A program made the position numbers and the translations under genes. This document shows, piece by piece, positions 11,876 through 24,420 of a stretch of DNA of 64,000 bases. Source of the stretch: Saccoglossus kowalevskii (Eukaryota > Hemichordata > Enteropneusta > Harrimaniidae); NCBI RefSeq assembly GCF_000003605.2, contig NW_003144150.1, forward strand, positions 25,765-89,764, read 5' to 3'. The first letter of the stretch is position 1, and each line of letters begins with the position of its first letter. The notes below the pieces were generated by a model that was given only the letters and a program-made list of their open reading frames with translations, searched no databases and was not told where the DNA came from.

Positions 11876-13095
11876 GTGAGGGTGATGTGAGGTAACTCTG
11901 AGTGTCTAGTTAGGGTGATGTGAGGTAACTCTGAGTGTCTAGTGAGGGTGATGTGAGGTAACTCTGAGTGTCTAGTTAGGGTGATGTGAGGTAACTCTGA
12001 GTGTCTAGTGAGGGTGATGTGGGGTAACTCTGAGTGTCTAGTTAGGGTGATGTGAGGTAACTCTGAGTGTCTAGTTAGGGTGATGTGGGGTAACTCTGAG
12101 TGTCTAGTTAGGGTGATGTGAGGTAACTCTGAGTGTCTAGTGAGGGTGATGTGAGGTAACTCTGAGTGTCTAGTTAGAGTGATGTGAGGTAACTCGGAGT
12201 GTCTAGTGAGGGTGGTGGTAGGTAACTCTGAGTGTCTAGTGAGGGTGATGTGAGGTAACTCTGAGTGTCTAGTGAGGGTGGTGGGAGGTAACTCTGAGTG
12301 TCTAGTGAGGGTGATGTGAGGTAACTCTGAGTGTCTAGTGAGGGTGATGTGAGGTAACTTTGAGTGTCTAGTTAGGGTGATGTGAGGTAACTCTGAGTGT
12401 CTAGTGAGGGTGCTGTGAGGTAACTCTGAGTATCTAGTGAGGGTGATGTGAGGTAACTCTTAGTGTCTAGTTAGGGTGGTGTGAGGTAACTCTGAGTGTC
12501 TGGTGAGGGTGATGTGAGGTAACTCTGAGTGTTTAGTGAGGGTGATGTGAGGTAACTCTGAGTGTCTAGTGAGGGTGATGTGAGGTAACTCTGAGTGTCT
12601 AGTGAGGGTGATGTGAGGTAACTCTGAGTGTCTAGTTAGGGTGATGTGAGGTAACTCTGAGTGTCTAGTGAGGGTGATGTGAGGTAACTCTGAGTGTCTA
12701 GTTAGGGTGATGTGAGGTAACTCTGAGTGTCTAGTGAGGGTGATGTGAGGTAACTCTGAGTGTCTAGTTAGGGTGATGTGAGGTAACTCTGAGTGTCAAG
12801 TGAGGGTGATGTGAGGTAACTCTGAGTGTCTAGTGAGGGTGATGTAAGGTAACTCTGAGTATCTAGTGAGGGTGATGTGAGGTAACTCTGAGTGTCTAGT
12901 GAGGGTGATGTGAGGTAACTCTGAGTGTCTAGTGAGGGTGATGTGAGGTAACTCTGAGTGTCTAGTGAGGGTGATGTGAGGTAACTCTGAGTGTCTAGTG
13001 AGGGTGATGTGAGGTAACTCTGAGTATCTAGTGAGGGTGATGTGAGGTAACTCTGAGTGTCTAGTGTGGGTGGTGTGAGGTAACTCTGAGTGTCT
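11876..13095 (+). repeat. 1,220-bp duplicated segment, copy 2
   Basis: This is the second copy of the segment at 8875-10094. It has one visible substitution (C at 12413, in tgctgtg). The near identity, against typically several percent divergence between neighbouring units, points to a recent large duplication or conversion event within the array. Confidence 0.92.
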
Positions 13096-14743
13096 GGTGA
13101 GGGTGATGTGAGGTAACTCTGAGTGTCTAGTTAGGGTGATGTGAGGTAACTCTGAGTGTCTAGTGAGGGTGATGTGAGGTAACTCTGAGTGTCTAGTTAG
13201 GGTGATGTGAGGTAACTCTGAGTGTCTAGTGAGGGTGATGTGGGGTAACTCTGAGTGTCTAGTTAGGGTGATGTGAGGTAACTCTGAGTGTCTAGTGAGG
13301 GTGATGTGAGGTAACTCCGAGTGTCTAGTAAGGGTGATGTGAGGTAACTCTGAGTGTCTAGTGAGGGTGATGTGGGGTAACTCTGAGTATCTAGTGAGGG
13401 TGATGTGAGGTAACTCTGAGTGTCTAGTGAGGGTGATGTGAGGTAACTCTGAGTGTCTAGTTAGGGTGATGTGAGGTAACTCTGAGTGTCTAGTGAGGGT
13501 GATGTAAGGTAACTCTGAGTATCTAGTGAGGGTGATGTGAGGTAACTCTGAGTGTCTAGTGAGGGTGATGTGAGGTAACTCTGAGTGTCTAGTGAGGGTG
13601 GTGTGAGGTAACTCTGAGTGTCTAGTGAGGGTGATGTGAGGTAACTCTGAGTGTCTAGTTAGGGTGATGTGAGGTAACTCTGAGTGTCTAGTGAGGGTGA
13701 TGTGAGGTAACTCTGAGTATCTAGTGAGGGTGATGTGAGGTAACTCTGAGTGTCTAGTGTGGGTGGTGTGAGGTAACTCTGAGTGTCTAGTGAGGGTGAT
13801 GTGAGGTAAGTCTGAGTATCTAGTGAGGGTGATGTGAGGTAACTCTGAGTGTCTAGTGTGGGTGGTGTGAGGTAACTCTGAGTGTCTGGTGAGGGTGATG
13901 TGAGGTAACTCTGAGTGTCTAGTTAGGGTGATGTGAGGTAACTCTGAGTGTCTAGTGAGGGTGATGTGAGGTAACTCTGAGTGTCTAGTTAGGGTGATGT
14001 GAGGTAACTCTGAGTGTCTAGTGAGGGTGATGTGAGGTAACTCTGAGTGTCTAGTTAGGGTGATGTGAGGTAACTCTGAGTGTCTAGTGAGGGTGATGTG
14101 AGGTAACTCTGAGTGTCTAGTTAGGGTGATGTGAGGTAACTCTGAGTGTCTAGTGAGGGTGATGTGAGGTAACCCTGAGTGTCTAGTTAGGGTGATGTGA
14201 GGTAACTCTGAGTGTCAAGTGAGGGTGATGTGAGGTAACTCTGAGTGTCTAGTGAGGGTGATGTGAGGTAACTCTGAGTGTCTAGTGAGGGTGATGTGAG
14301 GTAACTCTGAGTGTCTAGTTAGGGTGATGTGAGGTAACTCTGAGTGTCTAGTTAGGGTGATGTGAGGTAACTCTGAGTGTCTAGTGAGGGTGATGTGAGG
14401 TAACTCTGAGTATCTAGTGAGGGTGATGTGAGGTAACTCTGAGTGTCTAGTGTGGGTGGTGTGAGGTAACTCTGAGTGTCTGGTGAGGGTGATGTGAGGT
14501 AACTCTGAGTGTCTAGTTAGGGTGATGTGAGGTAACTCTGAGTGTCTAGTGAGGGTGATGTGAGGTAACTCTGAGTGTCTAGTTAGGGTGATGTGAGGTA
14601 ACTCTGAGTGTCTAGTGAGGGTGATGTGAGGTAACTCTGAGTGTCTAGTGAGGGTGATGTGAGGTAACTCTGAGTATCTAGTGAGGGTGATGTGAGGTAA
14701 CTCTGAGTGTCTAGTGTGGGTGGTGTGAGGTAACTCTGAGTGT

Positions 14744-15403
14744 CTGGTGAGGGTGATGTGAGGTAACTCTGAGTGTCTAGTTAGGGTGATGTGAGGTAAC
14801 TCTGAGTGTCTAGTGAGGGTGATGTGAGGTAACTCTGAGTGTCTAGTTAGGGTGATGTGAGGTAACTCTGAATGTCTAGTGAGGGTGATGTGGGGTAACT
14901 CTGAGTGTCTAGTTAGGGTGATGTGAGGTAACTCTGAGTGTCAAGTGAGGGTGATGTGAGGTAACTCTGAGTGTCTAGTGAGGGTGATGTAAGGTAACTC
15001 TGAGTATCTAGTGAGGGTGATGTGAGGTAACTCTGAGTGTCTAGTGAGGGTGATGTGAGGTAACTCTGAGTGTCTGGTGAGGGTGATGTGAGGTAACTCT
15101 GAGTGTCTAGTTAGGGTGATGTGAGGTAACTCTGAGTGTCTAGTGAGGGTGATGTGAGGTAACTCTGAGTGTCTAGTTAGGGTGATGTGAGGTAACTCTG
15201 AATGTCTAGTGAGGGTGATGTGGGGTAACTCTGAGTGTCTAGTTAGGGTGATGTGAGGTAACTCTGAGTGTCAAGTGAGGGTGATGTGAGGTAACTCTGA
15301 GTGTCTAGTGAGGGTGATGTAAGGTAACTCTGAGTATCTAGTGAGGGTGATGTGAGGTAACTCTGAGTGTCTAGTGAGGGTGATGTGAGGTAACTCTGAG
15401 TGT
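14744..15403 (+). repeat. Perfect tandem duplication of a 330-bp (10-unit) HOR
   Basis: Copies 14744-15073 and 15074-15403 are identical by direct reading. Both carry, in order, ctggtg, alternating A/B units, gaatgtc, gatgtgggg, gtcaag and gatgtaagg with gagtat. Identity extends slightly left, to 14724 against 15054. It stops at the next ctag/ctgg difference on the right. Confidence 0.92.
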
Positions 15404-16500
15404 CTAGTGAGGGTGATGTGAGGTAACTCTGAGTGTCTAGTGAGGGTGATGTGAGGTAACTCTGAGTATCTAGTGAGGGTGATGTGAGGTAACTCTGAGT
15501 GTCTAGTGTGGGTGGTGTGAGGTAACTCTGAGTGTCTAGTTAGGGTGATGTGAGGTAACTGAGTGTCTAGTGAGGGTGATGTGAGGTAACTCTGAGTATC
15601 TAGTGAGTGTGATGTGAGGTAACTCTGAGTGTCTAGTGAGGGTGATGTGAGGTAACTCTGAGTGTCTAGTGAGGGTGGTGTGAGGTAACTCTGAGAGTCT
15701 AGTGAGGGTGATGTGAGGTAACTCTGAGTGTCTAGTTAGGGTGATGTGAGGTAACTCTGAGTGTCTAGTGAGGGTGATGTGAGGTAACTCTGAGTGTCTA
15801 GTGAGGGTGAGGTGAGGTAACTCTGAGTATCTAGTGAGGGTGATGTGAGGTAACTCTGAGTGTCTAGTGTGGGTGGTGTGAGGTAACTCTGAGTGTCTAG
15901 TTAGGGTGATGTGAGGTAACTGAGTGTCTAGTGAGGGTGATGTGAGGTAACTCTGAGTGTCTAGTTAGGGTGATGTGAGGTAACTCTGAGTGTCTAGTGA
16001 GGGTGATGTGAGGTAACTCTGAGTGTCTGGTGAGGGTGATGTGAGGTAACTCTGAGTGTCTAGTTAGGGTGATGTGAGGTAACTCTGAGTGTCTAGTGAG
16101 GGTGATGTGAGGTACTCTGAGTGTCTAGTTAGGGTGATGTGAGGTAACTCTGAGTGTCAAGTGAGGGTGATGTGAGGTAACTCTGATTGTCTAGTGAGGG
16201 TGATGTGAGGTAACTCTGAGTGTCTAGTGAAGGTGATGTGAGGTAACTCTGAGTGTCTAGTGAGGGTGATGTGAGGTAACTCTGAGTGTCTAGTGAGGGT
16301 GATGTGAGGTAACTCTGAGTGTCTAGTGAGGGTGATGTGAGGTAACTCTGAGTGTCTAGTGAAGGTGGTGTGAGGTAACTCTGAGTGTCTAGTGAGGGTG
16401 ATGTGAGGTAACTCTGAGTGTCTAGTGAAGGTGATGTGAGGTAACTCTGAGTGTCTAGTTAGGGTGATGTGAGGTAACTCTGAGTATCTAGTGAGGGTGA

Positions 16501-17560
16501 TGTGAGGTAACTCTGAGTGTCTAGTGTGGGTGGTGTGAGGTAACTCTGAGTGTCTGGTGAGGGTGATGTGAGGTAACTCTGAGTGTCTAGCAAGGGTGGT
16601 GGTAGGTAACTCTGAGTGTCTAGTGAGGGTGTTGGGGGTAACTCTGAGTGTCTAGTGAGGGTGATGTGAGGTAACTCTGAGTGTCTAGCAAGGGTGGTGG
16701 TAGGTAACTCTGAGTGTCTAGTGAGGGTGATGTGAGGTAACTCTGAGTGTCTAGTGAAGGTGGTGTGAGGTAACTCTGAGTGTCTAGTGAGGGTGATGTG
16801 AGGTAACTCTGAGTGTCTAGTGAGGGTGATGTGAGGTAACTCTGAGTGTCTAGTTAGGGTGATGTGAGGTAACTCTGAGTGTCTAGTGAGGGTGATGTGA
16901 GGTAACTGAGTGTCTAGTTAGGGTGGTGGTAGGTAACTCTGAGTGTCTAGTGAGGGTGATGTGAGGTAACTCTGAGTGTCTAGTGAAGGTGGTGTGAGGT
17001 AACTCTGAGTGTCTAGTGAGGGTGATGTGAGGTAATTCTGAGTGTCTAGTGAGGGTGATGTGAGGTAACTCTGAGTGTCTAGTGAGGGTGATGTGAGGTA
17101 ACTCTGAGTGTCTAGTGAGGGTGATGTGAGGTAACTCTGAGTGTCTAGTGAGGGTGATGTGAGGTAACTCTGAGTGTCTAGTGAGGGTGATGTGAGGTAA
17201 CACTGAGTGTCTAGTGAGGGTGATGTGAGGTAACTCTGAGTGAATAGTGAGGGTGATGTGAGGTAACTCTGAGTGTCTAGTGAGGGTGTTGGGGGTAACT
17301 CTGAGTGTCTAGTGAGGGTGATGTGAGGTAACTCTGAGTGTCTAGCAAGGGTGGTGGTAGGTAACTCTGAGTGTCTAGTGAGGGTGATGTGAGGTAACTC
17401 TGAGTGTCTAGCAAGGGTGGTGGTAGGTAACTCTGAGTGTCTAGTGAGGGTGATGTGAGGTAACTCTGAGTGTCTAGTTAGGGTGATGTGAGGTAACTCT
17501 GAATGTCTAGTGAGGGTGATGTGAGGTAACTCTGAGTGTCTAGTGAGGGTGATGTGAGGT
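16501..17560 (+). repeat. Array domain 4: gcaag / gttggggg mosaic
   Basis: Units carrying gcaagggtggtggtagg, the 32-bp gttggggg unit, gtgaaggtggtg and gagtgaata cluster here. A closely similar ordered series occurs near 57480-58400. Both include the rare gttagggtggtggtagg unit (near 16917 and 57911) and a ggtaattctg unit (near 17033 and 58027). Confidence 0.82.
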
Positions 17561-20500
17561 AACTCTGAGTGTCTAGTTAGGGTGATGTGAGGTAACTCTG
17601 AGTGTCCAGTGAGGGTGATGTGAGGTAACTCTGAGTATCTAGTGAGGGTGATGTGAGGTAACTCTGAGTGTCTAGTGTGGGTGGTGTGAGGTAACTCTGA
17701 GTGTCTGGTGAGGGTGATGTGAGGTAACTCTGAGTGTCTAGTTAGGGTGATGTGAGGTAACTCTGAGTGTCTAGTGAGGGTGATGTGAGGTAACTCTGAG
17801 TGTCTAGTTAGGGTGATGTGAGGTAACTCTGAGTGTCTAGTGAGGGTGATGTGGGGTAACTCTGAGTGTCTAGTTAGGGTGATGTGAGGTAACTCTGAGT
17901 GTCTAGTTAGGGTGATGTGGGGTAACTCTGAGTGTCTAGTGTGGGTGGTGTGAGGTAACTCTGAGTGTCTAGTGAGGGTGATGTGAGGTAACTCTGAGTA
18001 TCTAGTGAGGGTGATGTGAGGTAACTCTGAGTGTCTAGTGTGGGTGGTGTGAGGTAACTCTGAGTGTCTGGTGAGGGTGATGTGAGGTAACTCTGAGTGT
18101 CTAGTTAGGGTGATGTGAGGTAACTCTGAGTGTCTAGTGAGGGTGATGTGAGGTAACTCTGAGTGTCTAGTTAGGGTGATGTGAGGTAACTCTGAGTGTC
18201 TAGTGAGGGTGATGTGAGGTAACTCTGAGTGTCTAGTTAGGGTGATGTGAGGTAACTCTGAGTGTCTAGTGAGGGTGATGTGAGGTAACTCTGAGTGTCT
18301 AGTTAGGGTGATGTGAGGTAACTCTGAGTGTCTAGTGAGGGTGATGTGAGGTAACTCTGAGTGTCTAGTGAGGGTGATGTGAGGTAACTCTGAGTGTCTA
18401 GTGAGGGTGATGTGAGGTAACTCTGAGTGTCTAGTTAGGGTGATGTGAGGTAACTCTGAGTGTCTAGTTAGAGTGATGTGAGGTAACTCGGAGTGTCTAG
18501 TGAGGGTGGTGGTAGGTAACTCTGAGTGTCTAGTGAGGGTGATGTGAGGTAACTCTGAGTGTCTAGTGAGGGTGGTGGGAGGTAACTCTGAGTGTCTAGT
18601 CAGGGTGATGTGAGGTAACTCTGAGTGTCTAGTGAGGGTGATGTGAGGTAACTCTGAGTGTCTAGTGAGGGTGATGTGAGGTAACTCTGAGTATCTAGTG
18701 AGGGTGATGTGAGGTAACTCTGAGTGTCTAGTGTGGGTGGTGTGAGGTAACTCTGAGTGTCTGGTGAGGGTGATGTGAGGTAACTCTGAGTGTCTAGTTA
18801 GGGTGATGTGAGGTAACTCTGAGTGTCTAGTGAGGGTGATGTGAGGTAACTGAGTGTCTAGTTAGGGTGATGTGAGGTAACTCTGAGTGTCAAGTGAGGG
18901 TGATGTGAGGTAACTCTGATTGTCTAGTGAGGGTGATGTGAGGTAACTCTGAGTATCTAGTGAGGGTGATGTGAGGTAACTCTGAGTGTCTAGTGAGGGT
19001 GATGTGAGGTAACTCTGATTGTCTAGTGAGGGTGATGTGAGGTAACTCTGAGTGTCTAGTGAGGGTGATGTGAGGTAACACTAAGTGTCTAGTGAGGGTG
19101 ATGTGAGGTAACTCTGAGTGTCAATTGAGAGTGATGTGAGGTAACACTGAGTGTCTAGTGAGGGTGATGTGAGGTAACTCTGAGTGAATAGTGAGGGTGA
19201 TGTGAGGTAACTCTGAGTGTCTAGTGAGGGTGTTGGGGGTAACTCTGAATGTCTAGTGAGGGTGATGTGAGGTAACTCTGAGTGTCTAGTTAGGGTGATG
19301 TGAGGTAACTCTGAGTGTCTAGTGAGGGTGATGTGAGGTAACTCTGAGTATCTAGTGAGGGTGATGTGAGGTAACTCTGAGTGTCTAGTGTGGGTGGTGT
19401 GAGGTAACTCTGAGTGTCTAGTGAGGGTGATGTGAGGTAACTCTGAGTGTCTAGTGTGGGTGGTGTGAGGTAACTCTGAGTGTCTGGTGAGGGTGATGTG
19501 AGGTAACTCTGAGTGTCTAGTTAGGGTGATGTGAGGTAACTCTGAGTGTCTAGTGAGGGTGATGTGAGGTAACTCTGAGTGTCTAGTTAGGGTGATGTGA
19601 GGTAACTCTGAGTGTCTAGTGAGGGTGATGTGAGGTAACTCTGAGTGTCTAGTTAGGGTGATGTGAGGTAACTCTGAGTGTCTAGTGAGGGTGATGTGAG
19701 GTAACTCTGAGTGTCTAGTTAGGGTGATGTGAGGTAACTCTGAGTGTCTAGTGAGGGTGATGTGAGGTAACCCTGAGTGTCTAGTTAGGGTGATGTGAGG
19801 TAACTCTGAGTGTCAAGTGAGGGTGATGTGAGGTAACTCTGAGTGTCTAGTGAGGGTGATGTGAGGTAACTCTGAGTGTCTAGTGAGGGTGATGTGAGGT
19901 AACTCTGAGTGTCTAGTTAGGGTGATGTGAGGTAACTCTGAGTGTCTAGTTAGGGTGATGTGAGGTAACTCTGAGTGTCTAGTGAGGGTGATGTGAGGTA
20001 ACTCTGAGTATCTAGTGAGGGTGATGTGAGGTAACTCTGAGTGTCTAGTGTGGGTGGTGTGGGGTAACTCTGAGTGTCTAGTGAGGGTGATGTGAGGTAA
20101 CTCTGAGTGTCTAGTTAGGGTGATGTGAGGTAACTCTGAGTGTCTAGTGAGGGTGATGTGAGGTAACTCTGAGTGTCTAGTTAGGGTGATGTGAGGTAAC
20201 TCTGAGTGTCTAGTGAGGGTGATGTGGGGTAACTCTGAGTGTCTTGTTAGGGTGATGTGAGGTAACTCTGAGTGTCTAGTTAGGGTGATGTGGGGTAACT
20301 CTGAGTGTCTAGTGAGGGTGATGTGAGGTAACTCTGAGTGTCTAGTGTGGGTGGTGTGAGGTAACTCTGAGTGTCTAGTGAGGGTGATGTGAGGTAAGTC
20401 TGAGTATCTAGTGAGGGTGATGTGAGGTAACTCTGAGTGTCTAGTGTGGGTGGTGTGAGGTAACTCTGAGTGTCTGGTGAGGGTGATGTGAGGTAACTCT

Positions 20501-22500
20501 GAGTGTCTAGTTAGGGTGATGTGAGGTAACTCTGAGTGTCTAGTGAGGGTGATGTGAGGTAACTCTGAGTGTCTAGTTAGGGTGATGTGAGGTAACTCTG
20601 AGTGTCTAGTTAGGGTGATGTGAGGTAACTCTGAGTGTCTAGTGAGGGTGATGTGAGGTAACTCTGAGTGTCTAGTTAGGGTGATGTGAGGTAACTCTGA
20701 GTGTCTAGTGAGGGTGATGTGAGGTAACTCTGAGTGTCTAGTTAGGGTGATGTGAGGTAACTCTGAGTGTCTAGTGAGGGTGATGTGAGGTAACTCTGAG
20801 TGTCTAGTGAGGGTGATGTGAGGTAACTCTGAGTGTCTAGTTAGGGTGATGTGAGGTAACTCTGAGTGTCTAGTGAGGGTGATGTGAGGTAACTCTGAGT
20901 GTCTAGTGAGGGTGATGTAAGGTAACTCTGAGTATCTAGTGTGGGTGATGTGAGGTAACTCTGAGTGTCTAGTGAGGGTGATGTGAGGTAACTCTGAGTG
21001 TCTAGTGAGGGTGATGTGAGGTAACTCTGAGTGTCTAGTGAGGGTGATGTGAGGTAACTCTGAGTGTCTAGTGAGGGTGATGTGAGGTAACTCTGAGTAT
21101 CTAGTGAGGGTGATGTGAGGTAACTCTGAGTGTCTAGTGTGGGTGGTGTGAGGTAACTCTGAGTGTCTGGTGAGGGTGATGTGAGGTAACTCTGAGTGTC
21201 TAGTTAGGGTGATGTGAGGTAACTCTGAGTGTCTAGTGAGGGTGATGTGAGGTAACTCTGAGTGTCTAGTTAGGGTGATGTGAGGTAACTCTGAGTGTCT
21301 AGTGAGGGTGATGTGAGGTAACTCTGAGTGTCTAGTTAGGGTGATGTGAGGTAACTCTGAGTGTCTAGTGAGGGTGATGTGAGGTAACTCTGAGTGTCTA
21401 GTAAGGGTGATGTGAGGTAACTCTGAGTGTCTAGTGAGGGTGATGTGGGGTAACTCTGAGTATCTAGTGAGGGTGATGTGAGGTAACTCTGAGTGTCTAG
21501 TGAGGGTGATGTGAGGTAACTCTGAGTGTCTAGTGAGGGTGATGTGAGGTAACTCTGAGTGTCTAGTGAGGGTGATGTGAGGTAACTCTGAGTATCTAGT
21601 GAGGGTGATGTGAGGTAACTCTGAGTGTCTAGTTAGGGTGATGTGAGGTAACTCTGAGTGTCTAGTGAGGGTGATGTGAGGTAACTCTGAGTGTCTAGTT
21701 AGGGTGATGTGAGGTAACTCTGAGTGTCTAGTGAGGGTGATGTGAGGTAACTCTGAGTGTCTAGTTAGGGTGATGTGAGGTAACTCTGAGTGTCTAGTGA
21801 GGGTGATGTGAGGTAACTCTGAGTGTTTACTTAGGGTGATGTGAGGTAACTCTGAGTGTCTAGTGAGGGTGATGTGAGGTAACTCTGAGTGTCTAGTTAG
21901 GGTGATGTGAGGTAACTCTGAGTGTCAAGTGAGGGTGATGTGAGGTAACTCTGAGAGTCTAGTGAGGGTGATGTGAGGTAACTCTGAGTGTCTAGTTAGG
22001 GTGATGTGAGGTAACTCTGAGTGTCTAGTGTGGGTGGTGTGAGGTAACTCTGAGTGTCTAGTTAGGGTGATGTGAGGTAAATCTGAGTGTCTAGTGAGGG
22101 TGATGTGAGGTAACTCTGAGTGTCTAGTGAGGGTGATGTGAGGTAACTCTGAATGTCTAGTGAGGGTGATGTGAGGTAACTCTGAGTGTCTAGTGAGGGT
22201 GATGTGAGGTAACTCTGAGTGTCTAGTTAGGGTGATGTGAGGTAACTCTGAGTGTCTAGTGAGGGTGATGTGAGGTAACTCTGAGTGTTTACTTAGGGTG
22301 ATGTGAGGTAACTCTGAGTGTCTAGTGAGGGTGATGTGAGGTAACTCTGAGTGTCTAGTTAGGGTGATGTGAGGTAACTCTGAGTGTCAAGTGAGGGTGA
22401 TGTGAGGTAACTCTGAGTGTCTAGTGAGGGTGATGTGAGGTAACTCTGAGTGTCTAGTGAGGGTGGTGTGAGGTAACTCTGAGTGTCTAGTGAGGGTGAT
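17561..22500 (+). repeat. Array domain 5: A/B higher-order repeats
   Basis: Type A and B alternation dominates, punctuated by gtgtgggtggtg then ctggtg pairs and gtcaag units. The actcggag marker recurs at about 18488, followed by ggtggtggtagg and ggtggtgggagg units. A partial copy of the 258-bp cassette lies at 18890-19081, and a gagtgaata/gttggggg pair lies near 19186-19235. A gtaaatctg marker near 22080 links this region to 3650, 37390 and 55690. Confidence 0.82.
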
Positions 22501-24420
22501 ATGAGGTAACTCTGAGTGTCTAGCAAGGGTGGTGGTAGGTAACTCTGAGTGTCTAGTGAGAGTGATGTGAGGTAACTCTGAGTGTCTAGTGAAGGTGGTG
22601 TGAGGTAACTCTGAGTGTCTAGTGAGGGTGATGTGAGGTAACTCTGAGTGTCTAGTGAAGGTGATGTGAGGTAACTCTGAGTGTCTAGTGAGGGTGATGT
22701 GAGGTAACTCTGAGTGTCTAGTGAGGGTGATGTGAGGTAACTCTGAATGTCTAGTGAGGGTGATGTGAGGTAACTCTGAGTGTCTAGTGAGGGTGATGTG
22801 AGGTAACTCTGAGTGTCTAGTGAGGGTGATGTGAGGTAACTCTGAGTGTCTAGTGAGGGTGATGTGAGGTAACTCTGAGTGTCTAGTGAGGGTGATGTGA
22901 GGTAACTCTGAGTGTCTAGTGAGGGTGATGTGAGGTAACTCTGAGCGTCTAGTGAGGGTGATGTGAGGTAACTCTGAGTGTCTAGTGAGGGTGATGTGAG
23001 GTAACTCTGAGTGTCTAGTGAGGGTGATGTGAGGTAACTCTGAGTGTCTAGTTAGGGTGATGTGAGGTAACTCTGAGTGTCTAGTGAGGGTGATGTGAGG
23101 TAACTCTGAGTGTCTAGTGAGGGTGGTGTGAGGTAACTCTGAGTGTCTAGTGAGGGTGATGTGAGGTAACTCTGAGTGTCTAGTTAGGGTGATGTGAGGT
23201 AACTCTGAGTGTCTAGTGAGGGTGATGTGAGGTAACTCTGAGTGTCTAGTGAGGGTGATGTGAGGTAACTCTGAGTGTCTAGTGAGGGTGATGTGAGGTA
23301 ACTCTGAGTGTCTAGTGAGGGTGATGTGAGGTAACTCTGAGTGTCTAGTTAGGGTGATGTGAGGTAACTCTGAGTGTCAAGTGAGGGTGATGTGAGGTAA
23401 CTCTGAGTGTCTAGTGAGGGTGGTGTGAGGTAACTCTGAGTGTCTAGTGAGGGTGATGTGAGGTAACTCTGAGTGTCTAGCAAGGGTGGTGGTAGGTAAC
23501 TCTGAGTGTCTCGTGAGGGTGATGTGAGGTAACTCTGAGTGTCTAGTGAGGGTGGTGTGAGGTAACTCTGAGTGTCTAGTGAGGGTGATGTGAGGTAACT
23601 CTGAGTGTCTAGCAAGGGTGGTGGTAGGTAACTCTGAGTGTCTAGTGAGGGTGATGTGAGGTAACTCTGAGTGTCTAGTGAGGGTGATGTGAGGTAACTC
23701 TGAGTGTCTAGTTAGGGTGATGTGAGGTAACTCTGAGTGTCTAGTGAGGGTGATGTGAGGTAACTCTGAGTGTCTAGTTAGGGTGATGTGAGGTAACTCT
23801 GAGTGTCTAGTGAGGGTGATGTGAGGTAACTCTGAGTGTTTAGTTAGGGTGATGTGAGGTAACTCTGAGTGTCTAGTGAGGGTGATGTGAGGTAACTCTG
23901 AGTGTCAAGTGAGGGTGATGTGAGGTAACTCTGAGTGTCTAGTGAGGGTGGTGTGAGGTAACTCTGAGTGTCTAGTGAGGGTGATGTGAGGTAACTCTGA
24001 GTGTCTAGCAAGGGTGGTGGTAGGTAACTCTGAGTGTCTAGTGAGGGTGATGTGAGGTAACTCTGAGTGTCTAGTGAGGGTGATGTGAGGTAACTCTGAG
24101 TGTCTAGTGAGGGTGATGTGAGGTAACTCTGAGTGTCTAGTGAGGGTGATGTGAGGTAACTCTGAGTGTCTAGTGAGGGTGATGTGAGGTAACTCTGAGT
24201 GTCTAGTGAGGGTGATGTGAGCTAACACTGAGTGTCTAGTGAGGGTGATGTGAGGTAACTCTGAGTGAATAGTGAGGGTGATGTGAGGTAACTCTGAGTG
24301 TCTAGTGAGGGTGTTGGGTGTAACTCTGAGTGTCTAGTGAGGGTGATGTGAGGTAACTCTGAGTGTCTAGCAAGGGTGGTGGTAGGTAACTCTGAGTGTC
24401 TAGTGAGGGTGATGTGAGGT
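22501..24420 (+). repeat. Array domain 6: gcaag mosaic with long A runs
   Basis: Gcaag units occur near 22523, 23479, 23610, 24007 and 24369. Between them are mostly A-type units and gtgaaggtggtg units. The A-type units keep minus-strand frames open for several hundred bases, which explains the long open frames here without any gene. Confidence 0.8.

Larger units (their letters stand above)
8641..16500 (+). repeat. Array domain 3: A/B higher-order repeats
   Basis: Type A and type B units alternate over long stretches (66-bp sub-period). They are interspersed with recurring gtgtgggtggtg, ctggtg, gtcaag, gatgtaagg and gatgtgggg units. The domain holds the 3,001-bp-offset duplication and the 330-bp tandem duplication listed separately. 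Only one gcaag unit occurs in its first ~7.8 kb (near 10820), in contrast to domain 2. There is no gene. Confidence 0.85.
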
